In this document: positions 19,839 to 27,343 of the stretch, one piece after another
How positions within the stretch are numbered: the stretch's first letter is position 1
Layout: each line of letters opens with the position of its first letter
Assembly: GCA_049999725.1 (NCBI GenBank)
Contig: JBNGIS010006591.1
Coordinates: 1 to 27,343, forward strand
Length of the DNA: 27,343 bases
From: Haplomitrium mnioides
Lineage: Eukaryota > Marchantiophyta > Haplomitriopsida > Calobryales
Direction of reading: 5' to 3'
The notes under the pieces: generated by a model
Told to the model about the DNA's origin: nothing
What the model saw: only the letters and a program-made list of their open reading frames with translations
Databases searched by the model: none
Made by a program: the position numbers and the translations under genes

Positions 19839-20496
19839 ATTGAAGGGATGCCTCAAATTAAACTGATGAAGATGTTGAAGAGAACTTACGATCTCAGAAA
19901 ATTTATGAATCGACAAGACTTGTGGACTTTTGTGGTCAAATAGTAGGATCACAATGTTTCTGAGCTATTGAGTGATCACGAGTAGAACCGAATTAACATG
20001 GACAATGAGGCCATTATATTTCAACTGATGGGACAATCGGTATGGTTGGATATAATCTTCCTCATCAAGATGTACAACTTACCCGAAGAAGGTTACCAAG
20101 AGGCAAAGGTGAAGCTGCAAAAGTTGGCAAAATACTTTCATCCACATGTGATATTCTCTCATGGGGTGGCTAGAGAGTAGGTGACATTTTTTATCCGTAA
20201 TTTATGGACTTTGTGCAAATTTTGGCCACGATCTACACTAGCCAAAGAGCTAGTACATCACGAAGCATGTTATGGAAATCCTTACAAATGCTTGGTAGAG
20301 ACATAAAAAATACCTAAGGTTCTACATTCTCCACAAAATAAAATAACATGTGAAAACTGGGGAGGCAAGAGGTTGAGTGAGATTTGGTATGGCTCATTTT
20401 TCTTGCAAGTGGTAGAGTATTTTAAGGTGTATACAATGGAAGAGAAATCAGTGTTTGAGAAAGAAATGGACAACATAACTACTGAAACAATTTAAA
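19839..20496 (+). pseudogene. Decayed reading frame, unidentified
   Basis: One frame can be followed with a few stops: QIKLMKMLKRTYDLRKFMNR, QDLWTFVVK, then an open stretch at 19998-20180 with VWLDIIFLIKMYNLPEEGY and KLAKYFHPHVIFSHGVARE, then NLWTLCKFWPRSTLAKELVHHEACYG and NWGGKRLSEIWYGSFF. Composition looks like real protein, not a random frame. I do not recognise the family; a retroelement gag-like or other transposon protein is possible because it lies against the copia LTR at 20660. Confidence 0.4.
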
Positions 20497-20659
20497 ATTC
20501 AAAATGAGCAACAAAGAAGGGTTAGACTGCATGAGCCATAACAAGCACCAATTTGTCTTCTACAACTAAAGTTCATAGCAAGAATAAGAAAACAAATTGG
20601 TTATAATATTAGAACATAGAAGGCTAAGACAATTGTAACTAATGGAGATGATTGGGATA

Positions 20660-21249
20660 TCTTGGATATGTATTTTTTGTTGTTGTAGAAAAGTCATAAC
20701 TAACAGACATTACTTTTGTAGGCTAGCCAGTTAGCTAGCTTTCAAATATGTTAAGAGACCAACATTGTGATTGTTAAGAGCTCCTAACAGTCTATGATCC
20801 ATATAGCAAGACATGCACATATACTTGCATTAAAGAACAGAGTGCATGCAAAACATGCATGCACATCCACAATTGCTACAAAAAGTGACACTCTTCCGTC
20901 TTATTTTTTTTATTAATGGAGCACCCGTTATAACAAGGATGCCCATTTGCATTCTATTCAATTTTTATATAAAAACATGAGAACCCATATGGGGATTATT
21001 TGTAGCAAAACAAGCATCACTATCATTTGTGTTTCCTAGCTACGTTCATATCAAAGATGAGATTGCAGCATCATGAAACCATTCTCACACCCTCTTTTCT
21101 ATTTATTGTGTAAATTGTGATTTGAGTATAGGAGAACCTTCTTTTACATTGCATGATTTTGAGAATCCATCCAGAAATGTGATTTGTGTTTCTCTCTTTA
21201 AATACTAGCATACTCAACTTTGAATGTGGAAATTTGTTCTTACTTTACA
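20660..21249 (+). repeat. 5' LTR of the copia element
   Basis: Starts tcttggatatgtatt (family start tgttggatatgtatc) and ends ttactttaca. Shared landmarks with the 3' LTR include ataactaaca, taggctagc, cccgttataacaaggatgcccattt and tggaaatttgttcttac. It carries about 170 extra bases at roughly 20745-20915 compared with the 3' LTR. Confidence 0.85.
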
Positions 21250-21299
21250 TTAGGTTTTGGGCCTACAAGTTTAGACTCGCACTGGAAGCATATTCCAAA

Positions 21300-21990
21300 A
21301 TTTTGAAAATGAAGATGGTTATGGAGAGTCAAGACTTGTGGGAAAATTACTAACGATTCTCAAGTTGAATATAATCTGATCTTTGAAATGTCTAGGGTTG
21401 ACATTTAAAAGAGAAAGAAAAATTTTGGGAAGAGCTCAGGAGAAGGCGTTAGCATTACTTATGCTAAGCCTTGATGATCATCTTTTGAAGTTGGTGAGAA
21501 ATTGTAGGAGTGCATATGAAGTATGGATGAAATTTTCAAACCACTATAAAAGCTAAAAGAAAAACCCCCGTATAGTTTTCTTGAAGAAGAAATTATTTAC
21601 GGTAAAGATGAGAGGATTTGGCCATCACTGAGTGTGTGATGAGGATCAAACCCATAGCTAGTGAGTTGCTAGGAAGAAATTCTCAAATTCAAGAAGAAGA
21701 CATAACATGTGTCTTGCTCAATACCCTCTTTAAAGAATATGGCACTTTGGTTGGGTCTATGGAGACAAAAGATTCTGAATTAGACTTGAAGTTCTTGGCA
21801 AGCTACTTACTCAACGAGGAGCAAAAGCAACACAACAAAGAAATATGATGAAAACATTGCTTTATTTTCAAAAAAAAAGCAAAAAAGCCTACAAAGATAA
21901 GTGCCTACTATTGTTACAAGAAGGTTGGACATTTGTCCAAATCCTATAAGAAGGAACTAGCTAACAACAAGTTTGGAAGAGATGAGAGAA
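21300..21990 (+). pseudogene. Copia Gag with degraded zinc knuckle
   Basis: KMKMVMESQDLWEN near 21307 matches the start of copia Gag, and the open stretch 21618-21848 holds AITECVMRIKPIASELLG and LLNTLFKEYGTLVGSMET, the usual UBN2-type Gag core. A zinc knuckle follows at about 21905-21950 (YYCYKKVGHLSKSYKK), in which most of the zinc-binding Cys are gone. Confidence 0.78.
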
Positions 21991-22079
21991 ATCTCAAGAG
22001 ACCTTTAGTATAGCAGTTATTGAATATGAATCATCTAAAAATGAGGATTAATAAACTTGACTTGAAGAAATGGATGACT

Positions 22080-22870
22080 AGGATGTTGTGATACCTTGTG
22101 CACCCAACCACATGTCATCAAGAAAGGTATGCTTATTGGAAGTCATCAGAATTGATTCTAGAGTTGGGAGCATGGAGAAAAACTCTAAAGTACATGCATT
22201 TGCAACAAGATTGTGCATTTAGTTATTAAAATAGTGGGAGGCAAAAGCCCCACCACATCTTCAAAAATTTCTTTTATATGATAAGATCACAAAAGAAATT
22301 GTGTCAATGAGAGTACTTACCATGACTTACTTGGTGGTTAAAATTGCCCCACATAATTGTATAGTCATGGATAAGCTTGGCAAAGTGGTTGGTGTTGGTA
22401 TCATAGAAGAGAAGTTGTGTAGATTAGATTGCATCCCAGCAGTTGACAAAATCTTGAGTATGGCTAACTAGAGAGAAAGTACTAAGTCTCTAACACCAAA
22501 AGCTTTGACACTAGGGAAAGCAATGAATCAGATTGCTTACCAGTATAGTGCCCAACATGGCTGAATTTATCTCACTTGAGTTCTATGAAGGGTGTGTGAA
22601 AGAAAAGTCACAAAAAATCTGCAATCAAGAAGGAAACCATCGGATAGAGGATATCTAATTTGTTAGAGTTAGTCTACATTGCCATGTGTAGACCTATAAC
22701 ACACCTTGAATGTTTGGCTACACGTGTTTTGTATTGTTGATAAATGAGAAATCAAAAATTTCTTTTCTCTACTTGATAGAGAGCAAGAATGAAATGTTTC
22801 AATGTTTCAAACATGTCTTGCTAGGATGAAAAGTAGAATTTAAAATAGAGTCAAGATTTCTTAGAAGTCA
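22080..22870 (+). pseudogene. Copia protease and integrase remnants
   Basis: CAPNHMSSRK (about 22100) corresponds to the protease motif DSGASxHMTG with the catalytic Asp absent. FYEGCVKEKSHKKS (about 22580) matches the GAG-pre-integrase Cys motif. LLELVYIAMCRPI (about 22660) matches LLELVHTDVCGP of integrase with the first catalytic Asp replaced by Ala. IESKNEMFQCFKHVL (about 22780) and FLRS (about 22858) continue the integrase core. Frames are broken several times. Confidence 0.68.
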
Positions 22871-23599
22871 TGGCAACAACTCAAGTATTTTCTTATGAAG
22901 AGAAGCATAAGAGCATAAATGATTTTTGCATGATTCTCCACACCAAGATAATGTGGAAATATGATTGAGCAAGGCAATGCACGTTGACAGCAAGTTACAA
23001 ATATTGGCTTGAAAGACAAGTTTTGGGACAAGTGGAAGTAGCTACGGCTGAAGAAAATCAACACCACAAAGGTAGTTGGAGGGTTAACACCTTGGCATGC
23101 TTAGAGATTCAACCTTTCAACAAAGTATCTCAAAGTTTTTTGCTGCATCATATATATCTTGGTTTCTATGACATTTTCCATAAAGCTAGAATATAAAAAA
23201 ATACAATGTATTTTTTCCTTGCATAGAGTGAATGGAGGGAGGGCCTATGGCTATGAATTATAGTTATAAGCAAAGAAATTTAGTACAGGTATGTCATTTT
23301 GAATGAGTGAGAGGTATGCAATAGGATGGATGCAAATCCAAGCCCTACCTTCTTTGATGTTCTAAAGATTACTCCAAATGATGGAGAACTTGTTAGACTT
23401 TTGGGCAACAATTTAACAAAAGGTGGACTAGCTCTCTTGGAGGAATCTAAATAAAAAGGGAAAATGGTGTTGAAACCTCTAAGAAAAGTCATATAGACTT
23501 TGAAAATCGATTTTTAGGCTTGGAAGAAAGGAAAGTGATGCAAAAGTTGTTCATAAGCAAGAATTAACAAGCCTAAAGCATGTTATAGAAAGGGATAAT

Positions 23600-24235
23600 G
23601 CAAAAAACTGGGAGCAAACTACAATATAGTAGTACCAATCCTTGATACAAATTGGGACTTGGATTCTAAGAGATTTACCATAAGGCAAGAAAGCCATTTG
23701 GTGCAAATGAGTGTTGGAAGCTCAAGTGTGGAGTTGCGGTCACCAAGTATGGTGTATGTTTGGCAACCTAGGGATATCTACTGAAGGATGGTATTTGATT
23801 TTCAAGAAACATGAAATTTAATGTTGGCTAATCATTGTAGTAGCTCATAGACAGAGGAGAAGTTCATTGGATGAATATGAAGTCAATTTTCATGAATGAT
23901 GATTTCAAGAAAGAAGATATATTTAGTGCAACCTATAGGGTTTGAAACACCTCAAAAGGAACACAAGGTGCGTGCCTCATTTGGAAGTCTCTAGATGGAC
24001 TAAAGCGGTTCTGAAGAGCACGTTACAAGAAGATAAATGAGTACTTACAAGGTGATGGATATTCTAAGAGCACATCCAATCACAACATATACTACTCATT
24101 GCTAAGAAGGTCACTCATTAAAATCACTATGTATCACTATGTTATTCAGCGCTATCTAAATCATTGTAGGATGAAGTATGGTCTGCGTAACCAATTTGAG
24201 ATGGTGGACTTTGAAAGGATACGCTCCACACTTGG
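23600..24235 (+). pseudogene. Copia reverse transcriptase remnant
   Basis: GEVHWMNMKSIFMNDDFKKE (about 23853-23912) corresponds to the copia motif VHQMDVKSAFLNGDLKEE, keeping the region but with the catalytic Asp of MDVK read as Asn. SLDGLKR (about 23990) matches SLYGLKQ, and NQFEMVDFERIRSTLG (about 24190-24238) matches the FEMKDLG block. The YVDD box could not be found. Confidence 0.7.
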
Positions 24236-24239
24236 GTCA

Positions 24240-24660
24240 TATGTGTTTGGAGACAGGAGTGTTTGAGCTCAATGAAAAAATGCCCTTGAAAGGTACGTGG
24301 GATCTTGGCATCACCTACTCTAGTGATAAAATGATCAACCTTACTTGTAGCAATTATAAAGATTGGGGAGGAGATCCGATTTTGGACATATGTTTACTAC
24401 AAGATATGAAGCAATCTCTTGGAGTAGTAAAATAAAGAGGACCACTACCCTTGAATCAACTCAAGTTGAGTATATAGCATTGCTACATGTTTGGAAAAAA
24501 CATGTGTGGATTCGCAAACTACTTGATTGGATTAAAGCAAATTACAAAAACTATTGTGTATGAGAATGGAGATGGTAGACGATGTTCTCACCAAAGCATC
24601 ACCCATATAGAGACACTTCAAACTTTTTAAAAAAAATGAATATACACCAACATGTGATAA
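24240..24660 (+). pseudogene. Copia RNase H remnant
   Basis: The frames around 24280-24375 and 24363-24545 read LKGTWDLGITYSSDKM, YKDWGGD, YEAISWSSKIKRTTTLEST and VEYIALLHVWKKHVWIRKLL. These match the copia RNase H sequence (DADWAGD, ISWSSKKQ, SSTEAEYMA). DVLTKA near 24585 is the usual C-terminal motif. A purine-rich tract (taagtgagag) precedes the 3' LTR. Confidence 0.85.
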
Positions 24661-24667
24661 GTGAGAG

Positions 24668-25086
24668 TGTTGGATATGTATCTTTTGTTGAGGTAGATTA
24701 GTCATAACTAACAAAGATCAATTATGTAGGCTAGCTAGCTCTTTGATAGTAGAGCACTTGTTATAACAAGGATGCCCATTTGTATTCACTTTGATTTTTA
24801 TATAGAAATATGAAGACCCATATTGGGATTATCTTCACCAAGACAAACATTGCTATTGTTTGTACTTTCCAACTTGGCCATATCAAGGAGGAGATTGATA
24901 TGTCCATATAATGCAATCATCATCACACCCTTTTTCTATCTATTTTGTAAATCATGACTTTAGATGTGGCAACTCTACTTATGCATTTCATGATTTTGGA
25001 TCTTTATATGCAAACATGATTTATGCTTTTGTTTTTGAACATCAACATTCTCAACTCTAAACTTGGAAATTTGTTCTTACTTCCTA
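24668..25086 (+). repeat. 3' LTR of the copia element
   Basis: Starts tgttggatatgtatc and ends near cttacttccta. Aligns with the two ends of 20660-21249 and lacks the extra central segment of that copy. Confidence 0.85.
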
Positions 25087-25332
25087 TTAAGATGTAGCTA
25101 ATTTGCATGAAAATAGAAAGCAACTATTGGTAGTGTCATTGGCAAGCCAAATACCTACATTGATTTCTCCAATTATTACTTTTTCAAGACCCGAGATATC
25201 ACAGACGATGTCATCAATTGGGAAAAAGAATGTGAGGTTGCATTGAAAAGACAATGAATAGATAGGGTTAAGAGAAGAGCCCATCCTTCCAACCTCAACT
25301 GCAAAGAAGAATAAAAGCTCAAAGGTTGAGAG
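25087..25332. other. Short spacer between two LTRs
   Basis: Non-repetitive sequence of about 250 bases between the copia 3' LTR and the solo gypsy LTR. A minus-strand open frame (25284-25087) and a plus-strand fragment with LASQIPTLISPIITFSRPEI are present but no family is recognised. Confidence 0.4.
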
Positions 25333-25760
25333 TATAATAGTACAAGCATAAAGTTGTGCTATTTATAAGAAAATAAAGAGGTGTGAAGGAAGTGGTAGTG
25401 AGTCACTTTTAGGTTAAGATTGGATTACTTACTTTTGAAGTCACTTTTGGTGGAGAGTCACTTTTAGGTTACTTGGATTCGAAGTCACTTTTGGTAGTGA
25501 GCCACCTTTAAGGCTGAAATGAGAAGTGACTTATAAGTGAAGAAAGAGGGATGACACTCTCTTCTCTTGTATAAATAGAAGGGCTTCTTAGCCCCACTCC
25601 TCATTCTGGAGTTTCTCTCGAATCATTTGGGTTCTTTGGTTGCTTGGTTTTGTCTTATATTCTTGGCTTTAGTTTGCTTATTGGTTTTGAGTTGTGTAAC
25701 TCTTTTAGAGTTGTCTTGAATTATTACTTACTTGGAATTAGGTCTTTGAGTTCTTTTATA
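25333..25760 (+). repeat. Solo LTR of the chromovirus family
   Basis: Reverse-oriented relative to the element at 9836-14040. Starts tataatagtacaagcataa and ends gttcttttata, aligning over its whole length with the reverse complement of those LTRs, including the repeated aagtcacttttggt blocks and tatttataagaaaataaagag. No primer-binding site follows (gagagaacc) and no pol sequence precedes it, so it is best read as a solo LTR or truncated element. Confidence 0.85.
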
Positions 25761-25774
25761 GAGAGAACCAAAAG

Positions 25775-26213
25775 TAAGAAAGAAGATAACAATGAATAGG
25801 AGGTCGAAGCAATCATAGATACAGTAACTAAATCCAAAACATCTTTGTCAACAACTCTGAGAGAAGCAAGTGATGACAAGAATATCAATGAATAGAAGCA
25901 AATAGTCTACAAAGCAATTCACCAAATCACATCTCAAGTTTGAGGTTTGGAAGACACATTGGTAGTCTAACATGATGAGATGAAAGTCATGGAGATTGAA
26001 ATAGAAGTTAGAGGAATAGAGATTAACAATTTATTGGATCAAGTAGTGGAGATAGATTCATCGAGAGCAAAGTTTGAAGACTTCAAAATAGAACAAGCCC
26101 AACTTGAAGTCGTGTCTTATGAAGAGCAATCAAAGAGAGAAGTTGCACACAGAAAGGCCAAAAAGAGAAGGAGAAGTATTGTATTTCAAAAGAAGAACTT
26201 GAAAGAGATATAA
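25775..26213 (+). pseudogene. Charged, coiled-coil-like broken reading frame
   Basis: One frame continues from about 25775 with stops near 25895, 25940 and 25970 and is open at 25980-26213: EIEVRGIEINNLLDQVVEID, then EQAQLEVVSYEEQSKREV and a basic AHRKAKKRRRS tail. Heptad-like spacing suggests a coiled coil. No family is recognised; a mobile-element accessory protein or a host gene relic are both possible. Confidence 0.35.
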
Positions 26214-26266
26214 CAAGATTGAAATTCCTGATGGAAAGAACATCTACTACTTTGAACTTGAAATAG

Positions 26267-26742
26267 GCTACTCAAAACATGAACTTTTTTCTTCTTAAAA
26301 AATATCATTTTCAAACTTAAAAAGAAAAGGTTATTTTTCAAAAACAACAAAATTGATATTAAATATTCTTCTATATAATTATTAAAATATAATTGTACTT
26401 TGGATCCAAAAAAATCACAAACTAAATGAAGATTATGATTGAATGTTTAAGTTTCATTCGCAAATGTAAAAATAAACTTGGATTGTTTTACACTATAAAG
26501 TTCAAGGTGGTATATAAACTCTCAAAATCTCATGAATAAAGTTCTTATATACTTAGTAAAATAATAAACTTAAATTGCAACATAGATTGAAAGTAAACAA
26601 TAAATGATTGGGTTCATGAATGGCTTTAGTCACTTGCATCAACTTCTTTAGATTCAAATTCAAAAGATTCATCATTAACACAATTTGCTTTAGTGTTGAT
26701 GCCATTGATTGAATCTCTTTTAAACACATTTGGATTGAGTGC
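26267..26742 (-). repeat. Dispersed repeat copy 2: 3' end of a GHTH-type gene
   Basis: Reverse complement of 7699-8045 joined to 9135-9221. On the minus strand it encodes RDSINGINTKANCV, then ESFEFESKEVDASD and a stop, the same C-terminus as the palindrome-disrupted gene, followed by the same 3' flank. It lacks the 1.1 kb present at 8045-9134 in copy 1. Confidence 0.75.
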
Positions 26743-26901
26743 TTTCTATCTTTCATATTAAATGTTGGAAATGTATCTTTGTTGTTGTAGAATAGCCAAC
26801 TCTGATACCATGTTGAACATGTATCTTTGTTGTTGTAAATAGAAACAACTAACTATTGTTAGTTGTATAAGATAGCTAGTGTAGATAGCTAATTGACATT
26901 T

Positions 26902-26932
26902 TAGAGGGGCGGCCAAGTTCAAGCCCCCTCTA
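26902..26932. other. Inverted repeat in the LTR-like region
   Basis: Tagaggggc (26902-26910) pairs with gccccctcta (26923-26932) around a 12-base loop, with one bulged C. Confidence 0.6.
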
Positions 26933-27048
26933 GACATTTATACTTGTGATAGTGAGCAGTAAGCAATAGGCTCAAAAATAGAACGATTGTTAAAATGTCA
27001 GAAGGGGGGACCACATTTAGGCGATCCTCTTGCCACTCACTTCAGTTT

Positions 27049-27077
27049 GTTGCCCCACTTTTTTACTATGGGGCAAC
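27049..27077. other. Perfect 9-bp stem hairpin
   Basis: Gttgcccca (27049-27057) and tggggcaac (27069-27077) are exact complements around an 11-base T-rich loop. It may be a structure in the LTR transcript; function unknown. Confidence 0.65.
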
Positions 27078-27343
27078 TTGTATGTCAGCGTAAGCTGACC
27101 TTCAATATGTATAAAAATGAGAGGAGTCCTCTTAAGTATCATCCTCAGTGAGCCTAACTTCTTTGAGTGTCTTAAGAGCAGATTATGAGTTCACGATCAA
27201 GTTTGTGAGAAAGTATCAAACATCAAGATGTTCTTCCAATTGGTCGAAGAATGTGAAGAGGTGTTGAGCATGTAGGCGTCAAAGAACAGGAATCAAGTTT
27301 CCCGTTTTTGACACCCCCGATTCTTATGCTCGCATTTCTTGTT

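Larger units (their letters stand above)
20660..25086 (+). mobile_element. Ty1/copia retrotransposon, both LTRs, heavily mutated
   Basis: Related LTRs (20660-21249 and 24668-25086) flank a degraded gag-pol in the copia order: gag, protease, integrase, reverse transcriptase, RNase H. Many frameshifts and stops are present and catalytic residues are lost (integrase D to A; protease DSGA replaced). No target-site duplication was found by eye. The sequence after the 5' LTR (taggttttgggccta) may be a worn tRNA-iMet site. Confidence 0.87.
26764..27343 (+). mobile_element. Start of another copia-type LTR with reversed primer-binding site
   Basis: Two copies of an LTR-like start lie 47 bases apart: tgttggaaatgtatctttg at 26764 and tgttgaacatgtatctttg at 26811, both resembling the LTR start at 24668. 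Between them ctctgatacca (26800-26810) is the reverse complement of the tRNA-iMet primer-binding site and abuts the second start. Downstream are ataagatagctagtg (as in the copia LTRs), two hairpins, and a TATA-like tatgtataaaaatgagagg at about 27107. The element leaves the window, so family and orientation are unsettled. Confidence 0.5.

Noticed and set aside
22861-23067. Minus-strand open frame of 68 codons
   Set aside because: It lies inside the copia element, whose coding sense is plus, and has no motif.
26800-26810. Possible tRNA gene fragment
   Set aside because: Only the 11 bases complementary to the tRNA-iMet 3' end are present, as in a retrotransposon primer-binding site; no cloverleaf surrounds them.

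Overview
The window looks like nuclear DNA of a land plant, probably a seed-free lineage such as a bryophyte, fern or lycophyte. The reasons are an intron-containing chloroplast ELIP gene, plant-type LTR retrotransposons primed by initiator-Met tRNA (a chromodomain Ty3/gypsy family and a Ty1/copia element), GT..AG introns in A+T-rich DNA, and decayed genes of two kinds that I associate from memory with such genomes: a ParB-like/DNA methyltransferase chimera and a GHTH-signature (DUF7869-like) protein. The lineage assignment is inference. There is no bacterial-style operon, CRISPR array or intact RNA gene.

Layout. 1-2663 (+) is a decayed, intron-containing gene with a ParB-like domain and helix-turn-helix followed by a beta-class DNA methyltransferase, with motif IV (DIPY) before motif I (FGSGT). 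A self-complementary 24-bp minisatellite sits in its first intron and a 37-bp minisatellite follows the gene (2855-3225). 3230-4100 is A+T-rich and holds a tRNA-like SINE head. A 30-bp minisatellite (4101-4262) precedes a second decayed gene (about 4360-7804, +) carrying the GHTHDQID signature. That pseudogene contains a small template-switch-like inverted duplication (6034-6283) and a nearly perfect inverted duplication with arms of about 493 bp (6703-7698). Its 3' end and 3' flank recur in reverse orientation at 26267-26742. 8045-9130 is non-coding with degenerate repeats.

9236-15542 is a nest of chromodomain Ty3/gypsy elements, all on the minus strand. A full-span but internally deleted copy (9836-14040, both LTRs) interrupts an older truncated copy of the same family (9236-9835 and 14041-15542). 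15543-16250 is repeat-rich intergenic sequence. 16250-19320 is a visibly more G+C-rich, single-copy-looking island holding the only gene that appears intact: a three-exon ELIP (17272-18056) with ACGTGG/CACGTG boxes and a TATA box upstream. 19320-20660 holds a decayed unidentified reading frame. 20660-25086 is a heavily mutated Ty1/copia element with both LTRs. 25333-25760 is a solo gypsy LTR on the plus strand, followed by a charged, broken reading frame. The end of the window (26764-27343) is the start of another copia-type LTR abutting a reversed initiator-Met primer-binding site.

Only the ELIP gene is likely to make protein; it would bind pigment in the thylakoid under light or drying stress. 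Everything else is mobile-element sequence or gene relics. The most unusual content is the ParB/methyltransferase relic with its palindromic minisatellites and the inverted duplications in its neighbour.
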